In this document: piece after piece, positions 1-10,492 of the stretch
How positions within the stretch are numbered: the stretch's first letter is position 1
Layout of the letters: each line of letters starts with the position of its first letter
Origin: Mercurialis annua
Taxonomy: Eukaryota; Streptophyta; Magnoliopsida; Malpighiales; Euphorbiaceae
Length of the DNA stretch: 64,000 bases
Direction of reading: 5' to 3'
NCBI RefSeq assembly: GCF_937616625.2
Contig: NC_065570.1
Location: 64,507,665-64,571,664 of the forward strand
Program-made: the position numbers and the translations under genes
The notes under the pieces: generated by a model
What the model was told of the DNA's origin: nothing
What the model saw: only the letters and a program-made list of their open reading frames with translations
The model's database searches: none

Positions 1-1397
1 AGAAATTAAACGAAAAACACTTTCTAAATTAAACAATTTTTTTTTAAATTAAAAAAAATACCTTTGAAATTAAACGAAAAACATTTAGAAATTAAACGAA
101 AACAATTTGAAATTAATTTTTTTGAAATTAAATGATTTCTTTAAAAAAAATGAAATAGCCTATAATTTGTACTTAAAAATAATATAAGTGTATTTTTTTG
201 ATAAAAATATTAATATAAAAATTAATATATCTGTACTTTAAAATAATATAATGTATTTTTTGATAAAAAAATTAATATATCTGTACTTTTTTTTGATAAA
301 AAAAAATATATCTGTACTTAAAATAATATAAGTATATTTTTTTGATAAAAAAATTAATATAAAAATTAATATAAGTGTATTCGTGTTTGAATGTGAGTTG
401 AGAGGATTTGAATGTGAGTTTTAGAATTAGGAAAAGGTAAAAGGATATTTAGGTAAAAAAAAGGACGGTACTTAGTAATTTAGGAGCGGAGCAGTTCACT
501 ATTTTAATCATTTTTAACGTTAACATTTTATACACTTTTTACCAATTACCCCTATAAATTTATTTTTGTTACATATTCATCCAATTAACATATATAATAT
601 TAATTATATTTTAAAAATAAAATGTCATTAATTTATTTTGTTATAAACAACGTATATTATTTAAAACTTGATTTATAATAAAATTAATAAAAATAAATAT
701 TACATTAATTTATTTGAATTAAGACATGCGTGCATATTGGAAAGCCGAAAATAGACGAATATTTCAGAAAAGAGTTCAACAAAATTAATCATCTTCTAAT
801 TCAAACAACTTTGATGATTGTTTTATCAATATTAGCAGACATAATACCAATCTACCAGAATATTAATTTAAAAAGGATGTTCTATTTCTTTACTATCTAA
901 TATCGTAGTAGTATGTTTCGTTTTTAAATTATCGCCTCGTAAAATTATTAATGTCATGTTTTAATTTTAATATTTTAATGAAAATATATGATTAGAGTAT
1001 TTTAATATTCATGTGTAAAATTATTCCACAATAATTATATAATAGTTTTATATTTATTTATGCTTAACTCTGTAATTAAATATAGTCTTTAATTAAATAA
1101 AAGTAAATTATGAGTATTAAATTGTAAGTTAACTAAATAATAAAATATTATAAATAGCAATTAGATGATTAAAAAGAAGAGAAAATTACACAATAATTAC
1201 AAAACCAGTGTTTGTTTTCTCTAATAGCCACCTAGTAAAATCTTTACATTTTCTATCATTTTATAGATTACAGTTGTTTTATTTATTTCATCAAATGTCA
1301 TTTTCTCCTTAAACAAACTATCTCTTTGGTTCTTCGCCAATAAAAAAATCCCCAAAGAAGTAGCCATCACCCCCATCAAAACGACTATGTAACAAGA
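1..1397. other. AT-rich gene-free stretch
   Basis: No coding signal was found. The first 370 bases repeat short AT-rich phrases (AAATTAAACGAAAAAC near 1-120; AATATAAGTGTATTTTTTTGAT and variants at about 180-375), giving a low-complexity imperfect tandem structure. The rest is AT-rich with frequent stops in all frames. Confidence 0.6.
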
Positions 1398-1535
1398 TTG
1401 ACGTTTTTTTTTATCAAAGGTGGAAATTGACTCTTTAGAGTCTCATGTTAGTTGTTAGTTACCGAGGCGTGGTTCGAACCCACAACCTCTTGATGCACTT
1501 AGAGACGCCTTAACCATACAGGCTAGCCCCATATT
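1398..1535 (-). mobile_element. tRNA-derived SINE (family 1)
   Basis: Read on the minus strand it contains a box A-like segment (GGCTAGCCTGTATGGTTAAG) and a box B-like segment (GGGTTCGAACC) spaced as in an RNA polymerase III promoter. It ends in an A-rich tail, seen as a T run at about 1405-1414 on the plus strand. The copy at 45782-45945 shares the layout and the CTAACTACTAAC-like 3' part. It does not fold into a tRNA acceptor stem, so a SINE is preferred over a functional tRNA. Confidence 0.6.
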
Positions 1536-1973
1536 GGTAAGGAGATTATTGGCATGCTTTCGGCTCTCGGTTGAGTAATATATTCCTGGCATAGTTCAGG
1601 TTATTATCATCGTCATAGCTATACTTCTTTGCCTGATGTAACTGTCATTTTCGGTGGCGGCGCTGGTGATGAAGAAAAGATATGGATTGGAAATTTTTAA
1701 ATTAAATTGGGGGTTATCTAGCAAATTCATTTTTGTGTGATATTGTAGAGAAATGATGTTTTATGGGTTTTGATTTATTATTGATTTGGAAGATAGGTTT
1801 CATTTTTTCAATTTTGATTGTTATTATTTTATTTTATTTTCATGTTGAATTGAATAATAACTGATTTACAGTTGGTTACTAGTGGGTTTTTTTAAATTTA
1901 TTTGTTATGAATAGGGTTGTGAATGCAGTGATGAAGCCAGCTCTAAATTTGAGGTAGGGCACAATTTAGTTAA

Positions 1974-2597
1974 TAAAAATAAGGCTTAATTTCTTAAAAA
2001 AACCCCACCTTGTATTTTTTTTTTCGTTTATACCCTGACCTTGTAAAAACACCAATTGTACCCAATTTTGAGTTTTTATGTTTCATCTCTACCCAAAAGC
2101 ATTAAATTGTACTCTTTTCATTTGAAAAAAAGTTTAAAACAATCCTTCATTTTTAACTTATATACGAATTAGATATTAATGTTATTAATAGTACAAAAAT
2201 ACCATCTTTTTCAAAAAATTAAAAATAATAATAATTCTTTAAAAAAATATTTCGATTTTTTTTTTTAAATTTTTTAAAAATATTTCCGACAAAAAAATAA
2301 AAAATAATAATAATTTTTTTTAATTTTTTATTATTTTATCAAATTAAAAATATTAATTAATTATTTGGATGTATTTGATTATTTTTTAAGTTTAAGGATT
2401 TATTTGTATATTTTAAAATAGAAAAAAATATGTTTTAAACTCTTTTCCAAATGAAAAAAGTACAATTTAATGCTTTTGGGTAGAGATGAAACATAAAAAC
2501 CCAAAATTGGGTACAAATGGTGTTTTTACAAGGTCAGGGTATAAACGAAGAAAAAGTACAAGGTGGGGGTTTTTTAAGAAATTAAGCCTAAAAATAA
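1974..2597. mobile_element. Mutator-like fold-back MITE, GGCTTAAT family, copy 1
   Basis: The element spans 1983-2588 (606 bp). Its ends are inverted repeats of about 165 bp beginning GGCTTAATTTC, with CCCACCTTGTA, TATACCCTGACC and TTTCATCTCTACCC mirrored in the right arm. It is flanked by a perfect 9-bp direct repeat TAAAAATAA (1974-1982 and 2589-2597), the target-duplication length typical of Mutator-like elements. It has no coding capacity. Related copies lie at 29553, 43043, 48324, 51633, 56914 and, more distantly, 38222. Confidence 0.85.
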
Positions 2598-3275
2598 AGA
2601 TATCATATCACAAAAAAGTATAATTATTAATTTTTCTAATGTAAATTAATTCTACCAAAAATAAATAAAATTAACGTATCACAAAATTAAAAAAAAATTA
2701 TTTTTGCCAATTAAACTTGTTTGAAGAGATAACACCACTACTAATATGAATTATTTTTTTGATGTATTGTAATTCCTCCAATTAAATTTGTATTATTTTT
2801 TTTTCAAACTGTATTTTAAGATTATCAGATCTCTTACATTAACAAATACTCCATACAAATTTGATTTTTAATATCATGAATACCGGGATTGTAAATTTAT
2901 ATCATTGGCATTAAACTATACTGGTATTTTTCTTCTATTACCCCGCATTAAGAATATTAACAATTCCGCAATTGAGGTCATGCTCTTTTTATCAAAAATT
3001 TATCTATTAAGGTCGTAATTTTTTTATCAAAAATTTATCTATTATCTACATAGTTAGAAAATTTCACAATAATTAATCAATACTATATTACTAATTAAAA
3101 ATATAAACACATATATTATAATATAATTCAAATAGAATAACATTACTACCTATCTAGTAATTATAAAGAGAATTTCAAGACCACAAACTAGACTTAGATT
3201 TTTATTACCACAAAATCATTAAAAATGAAATTGTACTTAATTTGGCATTTTTCATCAATTAGTTTTAATAATACT
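2598..3275. other. AT-rich gene-free stretch
   Basis: No open frame or recognisable family was found. The phrase TTTTTATCAAAAATTTATCTATTA occurs twice at about 2987-3043, a local direct duplication. Nothing else is supported. Confidence 0.5.
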
Positions 3276-3277
3276 CT

Positions 3278-3385
3278 AATGAGTTATAGTTTAAACGGTA
3301 TAAGCGCCGACAGCAAACTGCTAGGTCGTGGGTTCAATTTCTTTCACAAACGCTCTCCTCCCAAATTATTAAAAAAAGTTATATT
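3278..3385 (+). mobile_element. tRNA-derived SINE (family 2)
   Basis: Contains ATGAGTTATAGTTTAAACGG followed by TATAAGCG (box A-like), CAGCAAACTGCTAGG, then box B-like GTCGTGGGTTCAATTTC and a C-rich 3' part ending in an A run. Three better copies occur at 5997-6100, 21440-21535 (minus) and 46182-46292. No clear target duplication is visible for this copy. Confidence 0.65.
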
Positions 3386-3811
3386 AACTCATTTTTAAAC
3401 GCTAATACAAAAATTATTTGGCTCTGATATTACTAAATTTTATATTTTTAAAAAAAACCATTTACGTTTCATGTCAATTTTAAATCTTAAACATAGGGAA
3501 AAAAAATCAAATTTGTCATATGTAAATTTCAAATAGGTGATTTTATTTTGTTTTAAAATTTAATTGTTTTAAAAAACTTAGGATACAATAAATTAAAATG
3601 ACTATTTAATATTATTATTAAAGTAATGAAAGATGAAGATTACTAACTTTTTTAATAGGAATTCAGTGGCTGTGCATTATGTGTGAAATTGAATGTTAAG
3701 AAGAATTGGAATACAATTACCATGTGAATAGACATGCACGGCTAATAAAAAAAATTCAAAACAATTGAGGTAGGGCCCAGGCCCTGACTGGCCCTACCTC
3801 ATATCTATCCC

Positions 3812-4000
3812 TGTGTGAATATATATTTTAAATGTAGAGTAATTGGTGATGCATATAAGTTGTTTGATAGAATTCATGAGAGAGATTTGGTTTGTTAGCA
3901 TACTATTGTCTCTAGATATGCACAAATTGAGTTAACTAAAGTGGCGTTAGAATTGGTTTCTCGAATGTTTGAGGAAGGACATAGACTTGATTTTGTGGAG
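3812..4000 (+). pseudogene. Pentatricopeptide-repeat (PPR) gene relic
   Basis: Sixty-three codons in one frame read like two consecutive PLS-class PPR motifs: an IYFKC..GDAYKLFDRIHERDLV stretch, then HTIVSRYAQ, then ALELVSRMFEEGHRLDFV. These match the usual [24 protein letters not shown] pattern of plant organellar RNA-binding PPR proteins. An in-frame TAG sits at 3896-3898, where SW of VSWNT would be expected. The frame is lost on both sides, with no start codon and no further repeats. It is a short decayed fragment, not a functional gene; intact relatives are probably elsewhere in the genome. Confidence 0.75.
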
Positions 4001-4059
4001 CTATTTCGATACGAAAAAAGTTGCCATTTGCGATGCAAGAAGTTTAGAATACTTCTTTT

Positions 4060-4985
4060 TACTTTAAAAAAATATACATGAGCTGGTTCTGAGACGCATC
4101 TGGACTGTTTTCTTAGATGTATCTTAGCTGTTTATTAGATATATGTGAAATGTATTATTTTTATATATTTGTATGTATTGATCTCTTTTTGTTTACTGAA
4201 TGTTCGCTTCTATTTTTTAGTTTGATGGTTTCATTAATTTTTTTGTTGGAAGTTTAGACTACTTTCTTTATTTTGAAAAATGTAGCCGAGCTGGTTCCGA
4301 GACGTATCTGTGATGTTTTTGAGAAGTATATAAAATGTTTTAAAATGCACATGACTTGTTTCTGAGATGTATCTGAATTATTTCTAAAATTTAATTTGCT
4401 ATGTAAATTAGAAAAATATAAATATTTATATTTTTGATATAAATTTGTTTGTTTAAGATTAACTTCAACTGATGTTAATAAAGGCATTATATAGTTATTT
4501 GTTCATTTTATTATGTATATACATATTGGATACATCAATGATACATCGTATATACATCACCAGTACATAAATCGCCACCGATACATCGTAGATAGACAAC
4601 TGATATATCGTAGATACATATTTTAATCTTTTTTTATTATTTTTAACGAAATAAATTTTATAGATACACCATAAATTGTAATTTTTAAAATCATATGCTC
4701 TTATTAACAACATATTGCTTGATTTGTCTTAAACTTTTAGCTATCTCTAACTAAAACTTAAGTTGGTTCAGTTTTTATGTATATATTAGTATGTATACAT
4801 ATTAGACACATCGATGATACATTATATATAGATCATTGATACATCGCTGATACATCATAGATACACCATTTATTATAACTTTTAGAATCAGTCTCCAACT
4901 CATAATAATTATTTTTAACGAATAAATTTTAAAGAGACTGATATATTTTAGATACATCGTCGATAGATTATTTTCAATGAACAAA
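4060..4985. repeat. Degenerate ATACATC/GATGTATC repeat region
   Basis: Two related units begin at about 4060 and 4250 (GAGCTGGTTCTGAGACGCATC versus GAGCTGGTTCCGAGACGTATC). Two further related blocks lie at about 4500-4690 and 4775-4975, each with many GATACATCG and GTAGATACAT words, an ATTTTTAACGAA..AAATTTTA segment and a following ATAGATACACCA. This looks like imperfect segmental duplication of an ATACATC-rich unit. Minus-strand open frames through it are low-complexity and not believed to be coding. Confidence 0.6.
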
Positions 4986-5157
4986 AGTAATTCAAATATC
5001 CCTAACATTCGCAACTAATCCAAGTTTTTGGGTTCTTGGAGACGTGGAACAGATTCATCTAATAATAAAAATTCAGTACAACTTCCTAATTAGTGAAATT
5101 GGTTGAATAATTAACCAAATAAAATCATACAACTGAAATTGAGTTACAAATATGTTT

Positions 5158-5310
5158 TGATACATTAATGATACATAAATGATACATAAATGATACATAT
5201 TTAAATAATTCTGACACGCTGACACGCGTTGACGCCTAACTGGCGCGCTTTGTTGACACGCGTGTCAGACACGTTACTGACGCGTTTTTACAGCTGTTTG
5301 ACACATTTTT
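5158..5310. repeat. Short tandem ATGATACATAA units and GACACGC cluster
   Basis: TGATACATTAA is followed by two TGATACATAAA units and a fourth TGATACATA (period 11) up to about 5200. A cluster of GACACGC/GACGCG words follows (5211-5300), unusually GC-rich for its surroundings and partly palindromic (ACACGCGTGT). No gene is associated. Confidence 0.6.
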
Positions 5311-5979
5311 TTGACTTTTTTTCTAATTTAAGTGTGCAATATGACTATTATTTAGTAGTTCGTTAGAAAATATAAACTTTCTCCTTATTTTGTCATGAAT
5401 GTAAAGAATTTAAGTTTTGATTATTTGAATAATATTTAATTTATTTTAGAATATTTTCGTTTCTTTTCCCTTAAAAAAGTCATCAAAATTGATGAGAGAG
5501 AATGTGAAAAAAAGAAATATGGTCATCAAATTAATTTTGATGATGCTTGTTGGAGAACAAGGCTCATCAAATATCAATTCGATGACCCTTAGTAGAGATG
5601 CCCTGAAAACCATGTTGTAATTGAACTTTTGGCTTCAAAATATTTTGTGCTCTCAAAAAGCTTAGCAGTTTAGCAGGAGAATGATTTTCTTTTAATGTTT
5701 AGTTTTATTAGCTATCATCAATAATTTTCTCTATTTTTATTTATTTATTACTTTAAAAAAATATTTATCTATAAACCACTGCCATTTTAGAATTTTTAGG
5801 TGACTCTTATAATTATTTTCTAAATTTGATCTACTTATAAAACCATCCCACTAAAATTTATTAATTTTAAAACTAATCTCTTCACTAATTGGATTAATAA
5901 ATAGGATTATATTAATTTTAATTTTAAAATTTATGATAAAAAACATTTTTTTAATATTAACAATTTATTTTAAAGCGAC
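5311..5979. other. AT-rich gene-free stretch with partial inverted repeats
   Basis: At about 5480-5600, CATCAAAATTGATGA, CATCAAATTAATTTTGATGA and CATCAAATATCAATTCGATGA repeat a palindromic word, suggesting a short fold-back remnant. No coding frame was found. Confidence 0.45.
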
Positions 5980-6117
5980 AACTAAATAAAAATGAACCAA
6001 TGAGCTGTAACTCAAATGGTATAAGTGTTGAGCAGCAAACTGCTAAACTGTAGGTTCGATTTCTCCCATTAGCGGCCCCCCTTCCCCAATTATAAAACAA
6101 AACTAAATAAAAATGAA
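5980..6117 (+). mobile_element. tRNA-derived SINE (family 2) with 17-bp target duplication
   Basis: The SINE body (5997-6100) has box A-like TAACTCAAATGGTATAAGTG and box B-like GTAGGTTCGATTTC, then a C-rich and A-rich tail. It is bracketed by a perfect 17-bp direct repeat AACTAAATAAAAATGAA (5980-5996 and 6101-6117), the signature of LINE-mediated target-primed insertion. The intact duplication suggests a fairly young insertion. Confidence 0.85.
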
Positions 6118-7027
6118 AAGAGTATTAATTTTCTTTACAGTGGCGGTAGTCCATCTTAATTTTATTATTTATTTGTTATTTAGTATTTTTTATTATTATT
6201 TTATTTGATCATAATAAAAACTGAATTAGCTCTATTTTTTTGAGTTGGAATGTCGACATTGAAGATTAAATTAAGATATTTCGACAATAAACGTGAATGT
6301 TTCAACAACAAAGATTGACTTTTCAACAATAAAAATAATAAATATCAAATTTTATAACGGTTTTGTCTTTATTCTTATTTTGCTTAAATTTTAGAAGTTT
6401 TCATTTTATTTTCGTTCATAAAAATTGATTTTATCTTCCTTCGTGAAACGTTTTTAGGTCTTTGTTTATGAGAATTTCTTCTGTTTCCTTCATGGAAGTT
6501 TAAAAGAGTTTGATTGTACTAAGTAAGGCAGTTATGTAACATAATTTTTAAATTTCTTAGGTGATCTATGAATAATATTGTGCATATACTTATCTCGCAC
6601 CTCGTTTATGCTTATAATATGAATAATGAAAGTTCTTATATTTTTTGAAAGGGTTAAATCAAATTACTCGATCTATTTTTGTTAAGTTTAATTAATTTTT
6701 TTGATTAATTCGGTTCAACCATACAATTCTTTAAATTTGATTACAGTTAAAAGTTTGTAGAATTTGTTTAACAGAATTAACCAAATATTTATATTTATAT
6801 ATTTATTGACTTAATTAATTTGCAATTTGGTTAATTCTGTTTTGTTTTTTTAGGAACAAAGGATCAATTCGTCCCTCAACTTGGTGCATAATATCAAGTC
6901 ATTCTTATATAAAAAGTGATAAAAATGCAATTTTGTCATTTCATATAAAATTCCCCCCCCCCCCCCCCCCCCCTCTATCTCACTCGTGAAAAATACGCAA
7001 TTTTTGTTAACTTTTTAATTGATATTT
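6118..7027. other. Gene-free stretch with poly-C tract
   Basis: No gene. A 21-base run of C occupies 6953-6973. The preceding part carries ATCAATTCGTCCCTCAACTT-type text common in decayed plant MITEs, but no partner arm was identified. Confidence 0.5.
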
Positions 7028-7393
7028 GTGAGTAGTGCAGGTTTTGGGATCGTTCGTCCAAACTTATAGCTGATTTCAGATCTGGTGGATTTTGAAAATA
7101 ATGGAGTCGCCACCTATCTCAGGAAGGAAATGCTTTTTATACCGACTAGACAATCTCACACGCTTATGGGTGAGATCATCGTGCACTAGACCAAAAAATC
7201 TGGAATAACTCATCTCAAGATACATAACCTCCATATGATAAAGTGTTGGAAAGTAAACAAATCTGGAAAACTGAAAATGGAAAAAACTAGACTAATTGCA
7301 ATATGTTAGAAGTTTATAGGCCAATTTTGAAGTTTGACGGATTGCAATTGACTATATCCAAATCCATAGGGTCTCAAAAGCATTTTTAACACT

Positions 7394-8396
7394 CACTACT
7401 AGAAAACAGCGTTTTAGCGACATATTTTAGCAACAGATTCAATTTCCGTCGCTATTTTTTTGGTTAGCGACGGATCTAAAATCCGTTGCTAAACACCCAT
7501 TTAACTCCCGCCAACTTTAGCGACAGATTTTCCGTCGCTAATTATTGACGGGAATTCTCCCGCCTATTTTATTCCGCAATTAGATCCGTCGTTCAATTAC
7601 GTCTTTTGGGACGGAATTTAGCGACGAATTTTAAAATCCGTCGCTAATTTGCACTGTCAAAAAAAAATTAAAAGGTATCAAAAAATATTATTTAAGATAT
7701 TATTTAATAAAAAATAGTAATTAAATTTTTTTAGTTAAATTTATATTATTTCAATATAACGGTTTTATTTATAAAATAATAATTAAACCTTATTCATGAA
7801 ATAATAATTACAGATTATTTATTTATTTAAAGTATATAAATATTTTAAAAAATTATTAATTATAAAAAAATTATCTTAAAATGCGGGATTAAATTATGGA
7901 AACAAATATTTGTTGTTTTTAGTTACATTTAAGTATAATATACATAGATATATAACATGAATATGAGCTGGTTAAGGTGGAGTTATGTGCGGGAGAACTA
8001 CGAGGTTAAAGAGCCTTGAGTGAGAGTAATGGAAGGATAGGTGAACTACTGGGAAGTTTGCGAAACTCGACAAGTGAGTGTCGGTGGGTGATCTAACGCG
8101 GGTGGGTGAGTGATGGAGGGCGCGGATGGATGATTGATTAAATAAAAAATTTATTTTACGATTTAATTTAAAAAAATAATTTTCAATTTTTTTTTTAAAA
8201 ATTAGGGACAGATTTAAATCCGTCGCTAATTAGCGACGGATTTAGAATTCCGTCGCTAAAACGGAGACTAAAATTCGTCGCTAATTTTTTTTTCCGTCGT
8301 TATCAAACGTTGCGACCAAAAATTTAGCGACGGACTGTTTCCGACGGATTTTGGTCATTTGGCGACGGACTGTTTCCGACGGATTTTGGTCATTTG
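7394..8396. mobile_element. CACTA-like non-autonomous element nested in copy A
   Basis: It begins CACTACTAGAAAACAGCG, the classic start of plant CACTA (En/Spm) elements. Both ends carry dense subterminal repeats of TTAGCGACGGA and its complement TCCGTCGCTAA (about 7416-7650 and 8205-8395), as is usual for transposase-binding subterminal arrays. The middle is AT-rich and non-coding. A matching CTAGTAGTG right terminus is not visible, so the 3' end is damaged or lost. Copy B lacks this block at the equivalent position, which supports insertion into copy A. Confidence 0.7.
8327..8396. repeat. Two-copy 35-bp tandem repeat
   Basis: GCGACGGACTGTTTCCGACG and the following 15 bases are repeated exactly once at a period of 35 (8327-8361 and 8362-8396) inside the CACTA-like subterminal array. 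Confidence 0.85.
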
Positions 8397-10492
8397 GGCA
8401 ACAAAAACAGCTTTTAAACACACTTTACTTAACATGTAAGAATTATTACGAATTCGTTTAAAATAAATAGAAGTTTAGCCTAATTCTAATACTAATAGAC
8501 CTATCACTTCACACTCTTTCACCTTTCTTGTTCATCTACAACTCTAGCTAATAGAAATCTAAACTAACATATATAGGCGCTAGCTAATCCTAAACTACCT
8601 CTAACCACTATGAATATGACCCCTACACAACCTAGCTAGAGGTCGGACAAGAAGCACAAAAACGTACAATCAAACCCTAAAGACATTTCTGTTGGCTAAA
8701 CCCTACATACACACTCACAAACACCAGTCTTTCAAACAAGCTTGAAACATTTTAATCTCTCAAGAACGCAGTGCTGCATATCGATCCGAAGCTGGATTCC
8801 ACATCTGAATCACCAAAAACGAACCAAGGACTCAGAACGGTACTTTTGAGGACCCATAACTCTATTATCACTTTATTTTGGTGTTTTTATGCTATAATTG
8901 CCGATTTGTATATATTAGGACGCATGCTTAAATTATTCTATTTATTTTCATCATTAACTGCTGAAATTGCCATAAACTGTCATAATTACTTTTTTAGTAT
9001 TGCCATGATTTCCATGCAAAATTTATTGTTAGCATGTTTAGGGCTGTTTTAACATGTTATATACAAAATATCCAAATTTCATTCGATTTCATTGCTTAGA
9101 ATGCATGCTAGGTACAATTTACCTTGTCTTTATGTTTTTGCCATGATAGCTTTAAAATAAACTTAGAAACTACTGTTTTAGGATGTTTAATTCACTTTTA
9201 GACATCATATTTCATTTCCAATATATTTAGAGGGTTTTCCTTGTGCGTTTGACGTGTTTTTGAGTTGTTTTGCATGTTTCCCGAGCCAAAACGACGAACC
9301 GACGCCGCTAGCCACACTGCCGCCGCCAGACCATAGTGGCGCCTCCACCACTATGAAGTACCGCCTCCACTGACATTGGAGCCATGTTCATCCAGATCCC
9401 CATCCCAGATCCTTCGAACCCGATCCAAACTTGTTTTCTTGTTTCGGGGCTCGTTTGAGCTCAAAATTGGGGCCCATTTAAGCCCACGCGTATGGATCTA
9501 GTTATAGAATCATAATTTGTATTGTAATGGGCCTGTTCCAATTTATTCCGGGCCTCAAAGCCAAAAATTTATAATCTGTCGAGATGATTGGGCCTAGAAG
9601 CCCAAGCCCGACGAAACCAGCCACTTTTAGAAGGGACTTTGGATTCATTTGAACTCAAAATTGACCGCAGTTCACACCATTGGATCCATATCGACGAGAA
9701 GGACTTCCATGTTCTGCCCGAGTTCTGGTTTCGACCACTGACGAACAAATCGCATCGAGTGCCAGGCACTCGGGTCTACAAGGTTAAAAAGTATTTATAA
9801 TCTTGTATGTTTATCACATGTGCAGTGTGTATGTTGAAATTGTTTAAACGCTTTCCAAAAGCATGTCAAATCCAAATATTAACAGGCTAAAAGGACTAAC
9901 CACGTTAACTTAGTAAATCAAATCCAACAAATCACTTAGAAATCTTAGAATTGTCATAAAAATATAACTAGAGGTTGTATAGGCATTCAAGATGACTCAA
10001 AATAAATCAATCTCATTTAGACATCTGATTTTAGGTTTTGTGCATGTGAATTGATCCAGACCATCCATTATTCGATTATTTGATAGAAACCGTCAGGTTT
10101 AGATGTATGCTTAAGGGTAAGTGCTATTTGCCTCGTATGCTAGTCCAAATTAAGTCATATGCGAGTCTACGTGTTTACCGTTTTCAGACTTGTTTACATT
10201 TCCAGCACTATATACTATGGCCTGCCATTGAATGTCGAGATGAGATAATTTAATATGTCCAGTAAATAAAACGGTAATCGATAAGCCAAGCACATGAGTT
10301 TCGAGGAGGTCCACGAATCCGGTCTTTTGATCCGATGCGCGATAAGTTTACCCATAAACGAGTAAAGTTATCTAGTCGGTATAAAAGGCATTTCCTAATT
10401 GAAAAAAGTGGCGACTCTATTTTTCAAACCTTTCCAGATTCGAAGTCAGCCATAAGCCTTGGCGAGCGGTCACGGAACCCTACTCCGCTCAC

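Larger units (their letters stand above)
7028..10492. mobile_element. Large element with long terminal inverted repeats (copy A)
   Basis: The left end (7028 to about 7215, starting GTGAGTAGTGCAGG) is an imperfect inverted repeat of the right end (about 10300-10492, ending CCTACTCCGCTCAC). Shared blocks include CTTATAGCTGATTTC/CTTATGGCTGACTTC, GAGTCGCCAC, TATACCGACTAGA and CGCTTATGGGT/CGTTTATGGGT. The interior matches copy B (about 49000-51220) over most of its length, for example GAAGCTGGATTCCACATCTG and CCTTGTATGTTTATCAC. Open frames in it are short and show no transposase or polyprotein motifs, so it is non-autonomous. Long inverted ends suggest a Mutator-like origin, but no 9-bp duplication is clear. 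A CACTA-like insertion sits at 7394-8396. Confidence 0.7.

Noticed and set aside
1450..1525. Possible minus-strand tRNA gene
   Set aside because: Same reasons: tRNA-like promoter boxes without a full cloverleaf, and similarity to the SINE at 45782-45945.
8771..9052. 93-codon plus-strand open frame
   Set aside because: Lies inside the large element copy A; the matching region of copy B has a different frame, and no family is recognised.
9569..9800. Opposed open frames with similar text in copy A and copy B (50165-50605)
   Set aside because: The similarity follows from DNA homology between the two copies; stops and indels differ, so coding conservation is not shown.
7028..10492. LTR retrotransposon for the large element
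   Set aside because: The similar ends are inverted, not direct, and no primer-binding site, polypurine tract or polyprotein is visible.
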